A stretch of DNA of 64,000 nt, from NCBI GenBank assembly GCA_963734295.1, contig CAVTGS010000025.1:1-64000 (forward strand), written 5' to 3'. This DNA is from JAEUMW01 sp963734295. GTDB lineage: Bacteria > Pseudomonadota > Gammaproteobacteria > Burkholderiales > JAEUMW01. Shown here in pieces: positions 44,633-53,376 of this stretch; position 1 is the stretch's first letter, and each line of letters opens with the position of its first letter. The translations under genes and the position numbers were made by a program. The notes beneath the pieces were generated by a model, which was not told where the DNA came from, did not search any database, and worked only from the letters and a program-made list of their open reading frames with translations.

Positions 44633-45887
44633 CTAATGACCGTTCGCGGCGGATACGAGCGCCGGCGGCAGCAGATGCGCGAGCGTGGTCCAGACCTCCG
44701 GGTGCCGCTCGAGATACGCGATGCGCTGCCGGCCGAACCACTCGTAACGCTCGGCGAGCGTCGCGGTCGTCACGCGGTAGCCGAGCCCGTCCACGCGCCT
44801 TGCCGCGTCCGGCACGCGGCCGAACATCCAGTCCAGCATCACGTTCCCGAACTCGAGGTTGAAGTGTTCGGGATCCTGCCAGTAGGCCATCAGCGTCGGC
44901 ACCACCGGCTCTGTCGTGTACGGGCTGTAGCCCTGGAAGTCCCAGATCTCGACCGAAGCCGGCGGTGCGGGCGGGTGCTCTTCCAGGAAGCGGGCCAGGT
45001 GCCACAGCGCGCGCCAGCGGTCCATCTGCCGGCCGCACAGGTAATCGGTCTCGATGCTGAGGGCGTGGCGCGGATAGACCGCGAGCCGCAAGGTCACGTC
45101 GCGGCCCGACACGCTTCCCACGATGCGCGCCAGGCCCTGTACATCGAAAGGCGCGTCGGCGGCAACCCTGAGCGGAGGCATGGGCTGCTCCACCGAACGA
45201 TCTAGATGCGCGAAGCTGCAGCCCTTGGCGTCGTTCAGGATCGATGCGAAGAACTGGCCGAAGCGCCGCTCCACGCCCGGATCGAACCGCGAGTAGTAGT
45301 ACATGCCCTCGCGCGTATGGCTCCCGCGTTGCGTCCGGCGCTGGTGCGCGACCGTCTCGATCGCGGCGCCGAGGGCGCGCGGCGACAGGAGGAGCGCGGT
45401 CCACGCAGTCTCGCGCATGTCGGCGATGCTCTCCGTGCAGTCGAACGCTGGCAGCGGCTGTGCGTGGATGCCGAGCACGATGCGCTGCGCCGGGGTGGTC
45501 GCCAGCACGTATTCGAGGGCACAGAAGTTCATCTGCCAGGGCGCGCCGGCGAGCGCGAAGTTGTAGCTTCGCGCCTGCCCGTTACGGGTGAGCGCGGGAT
45601 GCAGCGGGTCGAAGCCGATCTCCGCGAACGAGCTTCCCAGGATCACCGCTTCGGGCTGCTCGGCGGCGACCACCGCCGGCTTGACGTTGCGCTCGAAGCG
45701 GCGGAACTTGGTCTTGATCGCGTTGAAGCCTTCGATCTCGACGTCGCGGAAATACCAGAACGGGTCGACCACCCGCGTGAACGCGGCGGTGAGTGCCGAG
45801 CAGCAGGACGAGCCCGAGCAGGAGCCCGCGTACGTAGCGCGACGCGGTCGCGTCGAGTGCCGTGGGACCGGGGTACCGGCCGATCAA
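44633..45887 (-). CDS. SGNH-like O-acyltransferase partner, copy A' (one frameshift near its start)
   Basis: About 416 residues with one N-terminal membrane segment (SRYVRGLLLGLVLLL, near residue 15-30), a frameshift near 45797, then VVDPFWYFRDVEIEGFNAIKTKFRRFERNVKP. SGNH-type blocks are AVILGSSFAEIGFDPLHPAL (GSS, likely catalytic Ser), ARSYNFALAGAPWQMN and YWQDPEHFNLEF (Asp-x-x-His pair). It resembles AlgJ/AlgX/DltD-type partners of MBOAT enzymes, which sit in the periplasm and move acyl groups to a glycan. It is a close paralog of the gene at 49935-51183. The TTG at about 45887 overlaps the previous stop, so the start is tentative. Confidence 0.7.
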
Positions 45888-46862
45888 CGAGCCGCCCCTT
45901 GCGCCCCGGCGGGCGGCGCCTTGCCCACCCCCGCCTCGCCCAGGATGGCTGCCAGTCGCTGGGTGCGCTGTGTCCGGGCCCCTGGCCGCAGATGGTTGAC
46001 CGAATCCGAGAAGTCGGAATAGGGATAGAGGAAGTCGCGCGGGTGGCCTACGACCTGGAACGTGCCGTCGTCGCGCAACTGCCCCGCGGTGGCGTCGATG
46101 ATCTTCTGGTTGAGCGTGTACTCGCCGTCCGGAAAAACGCCGAAGGTGAGCAGCACGCGCGCGCCGCGCGCCTCGAAGCGCGCCGTGAGTGCGTTGAGTT
46201 GTTCCACTATCTCGGGCTTGAACGCGTCGTGCCCGATATACGTTGCTGCGTCCGGCGAGCTGGTCAGGCGGCGCCGGCCGGATCTCCTCGCTGCCGTCAC
46301 CGAAGCGGTTGACCACCTGTTCATAGCGAATGTAGCCGTTGCCCGCAAGCGAGTGATTGCCCTTGAACGGGATCACGAACAACGCTCCGAGCTTGTCGCG
46401 CATCAGCATCAGGAAGTCGGCGAGGAACACCTGCGGCCGCTGGCGAGAATAGTAGAAGTGCCACGCCGCCTTCGGGTCGACCGCCAGGAACCAGCGGTAA
46501 TAGTTCTTATCGAAGGGCGCGAGTCCGGTGAAGAGCATCTCGTACTCGGGCACCAGCACCACCGTGTCGCCGGGACGCACGTGCGGCAGGATGACGTCGA
46601 GCGGTGCCAGCAGGCCGAGGCCACCGAAGACGCCCATGTTCACGACCGGGATCCCCAGCGATTGCTCCAGCACCGCGCTGTCGACCCCGAACATCAGATT
46701 GCTCCCGCCTACCAGGATCACGCGCGGCGCGGGCGTCGCGTCGAGCATCACGCGCTTGTCGATCAGCATGGCGAGCTGGTGCTTGTAGGGCAGCGGTCCC
46801 CAGAAGAAGAACGCCATGCTGCCCAAGACGAGTGCGCCCAGCAGCGCAATGCGGCCGAGCAG
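45884..46862 (-). CDS. SGNH-like O-acyltransferase partner, copy B (one frameshift; start unresolved)
   Basis: About 325 residues. A single N-terminal membrane helix (RIALLGALVLGSMAFFFWGP) is followed by a periplasmic domain: APRVILVGGSNLMFGVDSAVLEQSLGIPVVNMGVFGGLGLLAPLDV (SGNH block I with GGSN) and, near the C-terminus, YPYSDFSDSVNHLRPGARTQR, in which Asp and His of the SGNH catalytic pair (DSVNH) can be placed. A frameshift near 46270 separates these halves. Not a close relative of the A copies. It lies between an MBOAT gene and copy A'. No ATG or GTG start is clear; a start upstream of 46862 would fall in the MBOAT stop region. Confidence 0.7.
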
Positions 46863-46890
46863 CTTCGGAACGTCGGCGCCGGTCCGCGTT

Positions 46891-48369
46891 TCAGAACTGG
46901 AAGTAGATGAAGGGCTGCGTCTCGACATACATGCCGAAGGTGAGGATGACCCAGATGAGCAGAAGGTAGAGCGTCCAGCGCAGCGCCCAGTGCCGCGTCG
47001 CGAGCATCGCGCGGATGCTGCCACGACTCTGGACCACATGCACCGCCTCCAGTGCGAAGATCGAGAAGAATGCGATGCGCAGTTCGTCGTCGTCGAGCCC
47101 GACGCTCCGATAGGAGAATGCGTCGCGCCAGTAATGTTTGTCGCTCCAGGTGCCGATGTCGGCGAATAGGTGGGTGATGATGTACCACGCCTCGCTGACC
47201 GAGGCCGAGCGAAAGAAGATCGCCGCGAAGACGAAGAGCGAGAACGTAAGCGCGATCTGTTGCACGCGCCGCAGCAGCGTGGTCTGGCCGAGCCCGAGCT
47301 TGCGGGCGACGGCGTCCCGCGTCTTCTTGGTGGCGGCGCCGACGACGATGAAGAGCCCGTTGAGTCCGCCCCAGATCACGAACGTCCAGTTCGCGCCGTG
47401 CCACAGCCCGCTCAGCAGGAACGACACCATGATGTTGAACATCCTGCGGCCGGTGCCCGAAGCGGTTGGCACCGAGCGGAATGTAGACGTAGTCGCGAAA
47501 CCAGGTGGAGAGCGAGATGTGCCAGCGCGTCCAGAACGTGGACGGTGGAGCGCGAGGCGAAGGGTCTGCGGAAGTTTTCCATGAGGCGGATGCCCATGAC
47601 CTGGGCGGTGCCGATGGCCATGTCCGAGTAGCCGGAGAAGTCGCAGTAGATCTGGAAGGCGAAGAACACGGCGGCGAGCAGCAGCGCCCCGCCCGAGTGT
47701 GCCGTCGGGTCGGCGTAGACGGTGTTGACCACCACTGCCAGGCGATCGGCGATCACCACCTTCTTGAACAACCCCCAGGCCATGAGCTTGAGCCCGTCGG
47801 CCACCCGCTGATACTCGAACCGGTGCTTCTCGCGCAGCTGGTGCAGCAGGTTCTGCGGCCGCTCGATGGGGCCGGCCACGAGCTGCGGATAGAACATCAC
47901 GTAAAGCGAATAGATGCCGAAGTGGCGCTCGGCCTTCTGGTTGCCGCGGTAGACCTCGATCACGTAGCTCAGGCTCTGGAAGGTGTGGAACGACAGCCCG
48001 ATGGGCAGGATCAGTGCGAGCGGATCGACGGCGAAGTCGAGGTTGAACTGGTCGGCGATCCAGTTCACGTTGGTGCCGAAGAAGTTGAAGTACTTGAAGA
48101 CGAACAGCACGCCGCAGGTGACGACGATGCTGGTGACGAGGTAGCGCCACCGCAGCGCAGCGCCGCGCGTGCGCTCGATCAAGCAGCCCGGCGAAGTAGT
48201 CGACGACGATGGTCACCACCAGGATCAGGATGTAGATCGGCACGAAGGCCATGTAGAAGATCGAGCTCGCGATGAGCAGCCACAGCCAGCGCCACTGGAA
48301 CGGCAGCAGAAAATAGCCCGCTGTGACGATCGGGAAGAAGATCAGAAACTCGAGCGAGTTGAAAAGCAC
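46891..48369 (-). CDS. MBOAT-family membrane O-acyltransferase 1 (three frameshifts)
   Basis: About 492 residues, GTG start (VLFNSLEFLIFFPIVTAGYFLLPFQW). The MBOAT core (PF03062) shows GLSFHTFQSLSYVIEVYRG, YPQLVAGPIERPQNLLHQL, FQIYCDFSGYSDMAIGTAQVMG, and FLLSGLWHGANWTFVIWGGLNG, where the His in LWHGANW is the catalytic MBOAT histidine. About ten membrane helices. AlgI, DltB and PatA-like proteins with this architecture carry acyl groups across the membrane. Three frameshifts (about 48186, 47545 and 47455) break it. Its upstream 840 bp is nearly the same as that of MBOAT 2. Confidence 0.85.
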   Translation of the reverse strand: MLFNSLEFLIFFPIVTAGYFLLPFQWRWLWLLIASSIFYMAFVPIYILILVVTIVVDYFAGLLDRAHARRCAAVALPRHQHRRHLRRAVRLQVLQLLRHQRELDRRPVQPRLRRRSARTDPAHRAVVPHLPEPELRDRGLPRQPEGRAPLRHLFALRDVLSAARGRPHRAAAEPAAPAAREAPVRVSAGGRRAQAHGLGVVQEGGDRRSPGSGGQHRLRRPDGTLGRGAAARRRVLRLPDLLRLLRLLGHGHRHRPGHGHPPHGKLPQTLRLALHRPRSGRAGTSRSPPGFATTSTFRSVPTASGTGRRMFNIMVSFLLSGLWHGANWTFVIWGGLNGLFIVVGAATKKTRDAVARKLGLGQTTLLRRVQQIALTFSLFVFAAIFFRSASVSEAWYIITHLFADIGTWSDKHYWRDAFSYRSVGLDDDELRIAFFSIFALEAVHVVQSRGSIRAMLATRHWALRWTLYLLLIWVILTFGMYVETQPFIYFQF

Positions 48370-48388
48370 GTCGCGAGACCTCAGGGCG
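47548..48388. repeat. ~840-bp direct repeat, copy 1 (in MBOAT 1)
   Basis: Nearly the same DNA as 49103-49942, offset by 1,554-1,555 bp. It starts inside MBOAT 1, covers its first half and continues about 20 bp past the start codon (gagacctcagggcg). Confidence 0.9.
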
Positions 48389-48447
48389 TCCGCTTTGGCA
48401 AGGAACCGCCGCACGGCACGGCGTCGGCGACGCGAGTGTAGCCCATC

Positions 48448-49923
48448 TCAAAACTGGAAGTAGATGAAGGGCTGCACTTCGGTGTACATACCGTAGGCGA
48501 GGATGACCCAGATGAGCAGGAGGTAGAGCGTCCAGCGCAGCGCCCAGTGTCGGCGGCCAAGCCGCGCGCGGATGCTGCCGCGGTTCTGGACCGCCTGCAC
48601 CAGCTCGAGGGCGACGATGGCGAAGAGAGCGATCCGGAGCTCACCGTCGTCCAGGCCGATGCTTCGGTAGGAGAGCGTCCGCCGCCAGTAGTCGAGCTCG
48701 TCCCAGGAACCGATGTCGTGGAAGAGGTGGGTGACGATGTACCACGCGTCGCCGATCGTCGCGGCCCGAAAGACGATGAAGGAGAGAACGAAGAGCGAGA
48801 AGACGGTGACCACTTGCAGCGCCCGCCGGACCGAAGACAGCTCCCGGAATCCGACGGCGGCGGCCATCGCATCGCGGAGGCGTCTGGTCGCGTTGCCGGC
48901 GACGATGAAGAGCCCGTTGAGGCCGCCCCAGATCACGAACGTCCAGTTGGCGCCGTGCCACAGGCCGCTCAGCAGAAAGGTCGCCATGATGTTGACGGCG
49001 AAGCGACCGCGGCCGACCCGGTTGCCGCCCAGGGGGATGTACACGTAGTCCCTGAACCAGCTCGACAGGGAGATGTGCCAGCGTGTCCAGAGCTCCGAGA
49101 CGGAGCGGGAGGCGAAGGGTCTGCGGAAGTTTTCCATGAGGCGGATGCCCATGACCTGAGCGGCGCCGATGGCCATGTCGGAGTAGCCCGAGAAGTCGCA
49201 GTAGATCTGGAAGGCGAAGAACACCGAGGCCAGGAGCAGCGCCGCGCCCGAGTGCGCGGTGGGGTCGGCATAGACGGTGTTGACCACCACCGCCAGGCGG
49301 TCGGCGATCACCACCTTCTTGAAGAGCCCCCAGGCCATGAGCTTGAGCCCGTCGGCCACCCGCTGATACTCGAAGTGGTGCTTCTCGCGCAACTGGTGCA
49401 GGAGGTTCTGCGGCCGCTCGATCGGACCGGCCACGAGCTGCGGATAGAACATCACGTACAGCGAGTAGATGCCGAAGTGGCGCTCGGCCTTCTGGTTGCC
49501 GCGGTAGACCTCGATCACGTAGCTCAGGCTCTGGAAGGTGTGGAAGGAGAGCCCGATGGGCAGGATGAGCGCGAGCGGGTCGACCGCGAAGTCGAGGTTG
49601 AACTGGTCGGCGATCCAGTTCACGTTGGTGCCGAAGAAGTTGAAGTACTTGAAGACGAACAGCACGCCGCAGGTGACGACGATGCTCGTGATGAGGTAGC
49701 GCCACCGCAGCGCGGCGCCGCGGGTGCGCTCGATCAGCAGCCCGGCGAAGTAGTCGACCACGATGGTGACCACCAGGATCAGGATGTAGATCGGCACGAA
49801 GGCCATGTAGAAGATGCAGCTGGCGACCAGCAGCCACAGCCAGCGCCACTGAAACGGCAGCAGAAAATAGCCCGCTGTTACGATCGGGAAGAAGATCAGA
49901 AACTCGAGCGAGTTGAAAAGCAC
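48448..49923 (-). CDS. MBOAT-family membrane O-acyltransferase 2 (intact)
   Basis: 491 residues, ATG start. The same architecture as MBOAT 1 but without frameshifts: MLFNSLEFLIFFPIVTAGYF, ILPIGLSFHTFQSLSYVIEV, LVAGPIERPQNLLHQLREK, WTRWHISLSSWFRDYVYIPLG and FLLSGLWHGANWTFVIWGGL (catalytic His). It ends GMYTEVQPFIYFQF. It supplies the reference frame for repairing MBOAT 1. The first half is nearly identical to MBOAT 1 in DNA and the second half is only moderately similar, which points to gene conversion or recent partial duplication. Confidence 0.92.
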   Translation of the reverse strand: MLFNSLEFLIFFPIVTAGYFLLPFQWRWLWLLVASCIFYMAFVPIYILILVVTIVVDYFAGLLIERTRGAALRWRYLITSIVVTCGVLFVFKYFNFFGTNVNWIADQFNLDFAVDPLALILPIGLSFHTFQSLSYVIEVYRGNQKAERHFGIYSLYVMFYPQLVAGPIERPQNLLHQLREKHHFEYQRVADGLKLMAWGLFKKVVIADRLAVVVNTVYADPTAHSGAALLLASVFFAFQIYCDFSGYSDMAIGAAQVMGIRLMENFRRPFASRSVSELWTRWHISLSSWFRDYVYIPLGGNRVGRGRFAVNIMATFLLSGLWHGANWTFVIWGGLNGLFIVAGNATRRLRDAMAAAVGFRELSSVRRALQVVTVFSLFVLSFIVFRAATIGDAWYIVTHLFHDIGSWDELDYWRRTLSYRSIGLDDGELRIALFAIVALELVQAVQNRGSIRARLGRRHWALRWTLYLLLIWVILAYGMYTEVQPFIYFQF

Positions 49924-49942
49924 GTCGCGAGACCTCAGGGCG
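49103..49942. repeat. ~840-bp direct repeat, copy 2 (in MBOAT 2)
   Basis: Partner of 47548-48388. Nearly identical, differing at scattered positions (e.g. gccaggcgatcgg versus gccaggcggtcgg). Confidence 0.9.
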
Positions 49943-51183
49943 CCCCTGGCGCCGAGGCACGGGGGCTACCGGTGCGTGGCACGTGGTCGGGGACCAGGCG
50001 CATCAGCGTATCCCACGTCTCGGGATGGGCCCGCAGAAAAGCTGCGCGCTGCTCGACGAGCCAGCGGTGGCGCGCCGCCAGGGTCGCGGTATCGACCTTG
50101 TAGCCGAAACCCGTCACCGGGTCCGATCCGCGCATTCGCGCGGCCGAACATCGCGTCGAGCATGCGGTCGCCGATCGCGGGGTTGAAGTGGATCGGGTCC
50201 TGCCAGTAGGTGAGCACGCCGCCCCCCAGCGGCTCGTCGAAGGGCGGGCCATAGCCCTGGAAGTCCCACAGCTCGACCGAGGCCGGGGGCGCTGGCGGGT
50301 GTTGTTCGAGAAACCGCGCGATGCGGTACATGGCATGCCACCGCTCGCGTTCCTCGCCGCACAGGTAATCGGCTTCGGCGCCGACCACGTGGCGCGGATA
50401 GAAGACGATCCGCAACTGCACGTCGCGCCCCGACACCTGAGCGAGGATGCGCGCGAGCCCGGAGAGGTCGAACGGCTCCGAGGCATCAGGCGCCAGGGGC
50501 GTGATGGGCGCGTCCAGCGAACGGCGCAGGCGCTCCTCGGAACAGGTCGTCTTGCTGCGGAGGTTCTCTTTGAAAAAAATCCGCGCCCGGTGCTCGACCC
50601 GGGGATCATCGCGGAAGAAGAGGTAGCGGCCTTCGGGCGTATGCGTCTGGGGCTCGTGAGCATCCTGGCTGCGCAAGGTCTTCAGTGAATGCTGCACCAC
50701 CTGAGGCGACACCAGCACTTCGGCCAATCGGCTCTCGCTCATCGCGGCGAACGCCCGCCCACAGTCCTCCTCCGGCATTGCCTGGGCGACCATGCCGAAC
50801 ACGATGCGCTTCGCGTGCGTGTGCGCGAGCACGTATTCCAGGGTGCAAAACACCTCCTTCCAGGGTGCGCCGGCGATGGCGAAGTTGTAGCTCCGCGCGC
50901 GCCCGTCGCGAGTCAACGCCGGGTGCAGCGGCTCGAAGCCGATCGCCGCGATCGAGCTGCCGAGGATGACCGCTTCCGGCTGCTCGCGACGCACCACCGC
51001 CGGCTTCACCTCGCGCTCGAAGAAGCGCAGCCGCGACTTCACTTCGTTCACGCCCGGAATGCGGGGGGAGCCGAAATACTGGAACGGATCAACGACGCGA
51101 TTGAAGGCGGCGGTCGCGAGCAGGAGCACCCCTGTTCCCGCGAGCAATCCGCGGCAGTAGCGCGCGAAGCCGGTGTCTCCCAC
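49935..51183 (-). CDS. SGNH-like O-acyltransferase partner, copy A (one frameshift near its end)
   Basis: About 415 residues. N-terminal signal anchor (ARYCRGLLAGTGVLLLATAAFN), then VVDPFQYFGSPRIPGVNEVKSRLRFFEREVKP, AVILGSSIAAIGFEPLHPALTRDGRARSYNFAIAGAPWKEV (SGNH block I, GSS) and YWQDPIHFNPAIGDRMLDAMFGR (DPIH, the Asp/His pair). After a frameshift near 50130 the true end is GFGYKVDTATLAARHRWLVEQRAAFLR. Close paralog of the 44633-45887 gene. The start at 51183 adjoins the MBOAT 3 stop at 51185. Confidence 0.75.
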
Positions 51184-51184
51184 C

Positions 51185-52749
51185 TCAGAACTGAAAATAG
51201 ATGAACTCGCTGAAGCCGCTCGACATGTACAGCATCCCGAAGTAGGCGACGAGCACGGTCGCGAGGGCCCACCGCCGCGTCGGCTGCCAGCGCAGCCAAG
51301 GCATCGCCGGCCGCGGCTCCGGGCGGTAATCGAGCGCCGGGTCGAACCGCTCCATGATCTGCTGCGTGTTCGGCGCGAGCCAGACGATGGCGAGCCCCAC
51401 CGCTATCCAGGTCAAGAGCGGTGCGCCCGCGAACGTCGGCGAATCGCGGAAGCGGACCCCATGCTGGACCAGCCACTCGCCCGCCGCGCCCCAGTTCGCG
51501 AGCCACTTGAAGGGCAGCTCGATCCCATTCAGCCCGGCCATCCCCTGCAGCACGACGAGCGCCGCGTCGAACGAGGTCGCGCGGAAGAAGACCCAGGCCA
51601 CCACCACGGCGAGAAAGGTGATGGCTTGCGCCGCGAGGCGGCCTCCGCGGCTGTGCGCGTTCTTCCATCTGAGCCGATGGCGCAGCGCGTGCCAGGCGTG
51701 ATTCACGACGAGATAGACGCCCGTGCAGCCCGCCCCAGACGACGAAGGTCCAGTTCGCGCCGTGCCACAGGCCGCCCAGCAGCATCGTCACGATCAGGTT
51801 GCCGTAGCGCCGCGCGCCGCCCCTGCGGTTGCCGCCCAGCGGAATGTAGAGGTAATCGCGCAGGAAGCGCGACAGCGTCATGTGCCAGCGGCGCCAGAAG
51901 TCGATGATGTTCTCCGCCTTGTACGGCGAATTGAAGTTGAGCGGCAGGTTGATGCCGAACAGCCGCGAGAGCCCGATCGCCATGTCGGAGTAGCCGGAGA
52001 AATCGAAGTAGAGGCTGCAGGGTGTAGGCGAGCGCGCCGCCCCAGGCATCGAGCAGCGGCAGCGCGGTGCCCGCGGCGGCCGCGTCGAACACGGTCGTGG
52101 AATGGGGGGCAATGCCGTCGGCGAGCACCGTCTTCTTGAAGAGCCCGATGAAGAAGATGGTCAGGCCAACCGCGATGTTGTCCCATCGCATGCGGTAGGT
52201 TTCGCGCCGGTCGAACTGCGGCATCATCTCCGCGTGGTGCAGGATCGGCCCCGCGATCAGGTGCGGAAAGTAGGTGACGAAGAGCGCGTAGTGCACCAGG
52301 TTGTACTCGCGCACCTTGCCCTGCCCCGCGTCGACCAGGTAGGCGATCTGGGTGAAGGTGAAGAACGAGATGCCGAGCGGCAGGATGATCTCGCCGACCG
52401 TCCAGCCGGTGCCCAGTGCGTGGTTGAGGTTGTCGACGAAGAAGTTCGCGTACTTGAAATAGCCCAGCAGCAGCAGGTTGAAGGCGACGCCGACCACGAG
52501 CAGGCGCTTCGCCCGCTGCGGCTGCCCGGACCGCAGGAGCCGCTGGATGCCCGCGCCGACGTTGAAGTTGACGGCGATCGAGAACGCGAGCAGCAGGATG
52601 TACTTCGGGCTCCACCAGCCGTAGAAGAAGAACGACGCCAGCGCGAGCCACGCGGCGGCGGCCTTGTGGCTTTTCCGCGCGACGGCGAAGAAGACGAAGA
52701 ACGTGACCGGGAGGAACCCCAGGATGAAGGCGTAGGAGTTGAACAGCAT
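51185..52749 (-). CDS. MBOAT-family membrane O-acyltransferase 3 (two frameshifts)
   Basis: About 520 residues, ATG at 52749 (MLFNSYAFILGFLPVTFFVFF). MBOAT core: ILPLGISFFTFTQIAYLVDAG, YFPHLIAGPILHHAEMMPQF, YFDFSGYSDMAIGLSRLFGIN and MLLGGLWHGANWTFVVWGGLHG (catalytic His). It ends MSSGFSEFIYFQF. It differs clearly from MBOAT 1 and 2 (ILHHAEMMP instead of IERPQNLLHQ), so it may act on a different acceptor or donor. Frameshifts near 52020 and 51727. First gene of the cluster on the minus strand. Confidence 0.88.
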
Positions 52750-52866
52750 CTGGCAGGCTGCGGCGGGCGCGGGATCCGGACCGCGACCGCGATCCAAAGC
52801 CGCGAAGTATGAAGGAAGCGCCGGCGGCTGAGAACAAGGGCAGCTCCGGGGAGGGCGCCGCCGCTT

Positions 52867-53199
52867 CTACACTTGATTGGCTAAACGCCAACCTTCCAGC
52901 ACTTTGGGAGGCAGGTGGTTCAGCACCTTGAGCGGTTCAGGGACGAGCGGCTCGATTGCTTGAAGCCGGGTTCGGCGGACGAACATGACCACGACCGCCA
53001 TAGGGAGGGTGGAAAGGTTCTGTTGGTATTCCAGGTTCCGGTCCGCCGTGAGGAAGACGTCGAATCCGGCGGCTGCCAAGGTGAGCCGCCTTCCGTTCTT
53101 GACGCTCGACCACCCGGCGGTGGGTACTGTAGTAACTTCGTGCTCGGTAATCAGTGGGGCAAGGTCTTTGGGCAGGGATTCGTCACGCAGGATGCGCAT
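52867..53199 (-). CDS. DUF5615 PIN-like toxin
   Basis: 110 residues. MRILRDESLPKDLAPLI is the first PIN-like acidic strand (DES), followed by HEVTTVPTAGWSSVKNGRRLTLAAAGFDVFLTADRNLEYQQNL. DUF5615 proteins (PF18480) are small nuclease-like toxins usually paired with a DUF433 antitoxin; the conserved DE, WSxxKNGxL and TADRNLEYQQNL motifs are present. The start lies inside the antitoxin reading frame, the usual arrangement. Confidence 0.75.
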   Translation of the reverse strand: MRILRDESLPKDLAPLITEHEVTTVPTAGWSSVKNGRRLTLAAAGFDVFLTADRNLEYQQNLSTLPMAVVVMFVRRTRLQAIEPLVPEPLKVLNHLPPKVLEGWRLANQV

Positions 53200-53343
53200 C
53201 GGGCAGTAGCGCAGCGCGGGCTTGCTCCAGGACTGCAACCGCCATGTGTCTCTGCTTACCGAAGGGAACTGCTCCAGAAGCACGCCGAGCGAATCGCCCT
53301 CTTCGAGGTAGTCGAAGAGGTTCTGCACTGGCACCGCCGCCAC
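53183..53343 (-). pseudogene. DUF433 antitoxin, N-terminally truncated and frameshifted
   Basis: The frame (VPVQNLFDYLEEGDSLGVLLEQFPSVSRD) begins about 25 residues into a typical DUF433 domain: the N-terminal DNA-binding turn (xxGxPVxxGTR) is missing. After SRD one lost base shifts the frame; the correct continuation is MAVAVLEQARAALLPDAHPA and a stop at 53183, overlapping the toxin start. The truncation lies next to three TTCACGCC repeats. Confidence 0.65.
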
Positions 53344-53351
53344 TGCCTATA

Positions 53352-53376
53352 CTTCACGCCTTCACGCCTTCACGCC
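53352..53376. repeat. Triple cttcacgc tandem repeat
   Basis: Three 8-bp units at the 3' end of the dehydrogenase gene (encoding its last residues EGVKA) and directly upstream of the truncated antitoxin. Confidence 0.8.

Noticed and set aside
52867..53343. A fused antitoxin-toxin protein
   Set aside because: Both proteins have their own start and stop in the correct frames; the fusion comes from one missing base.
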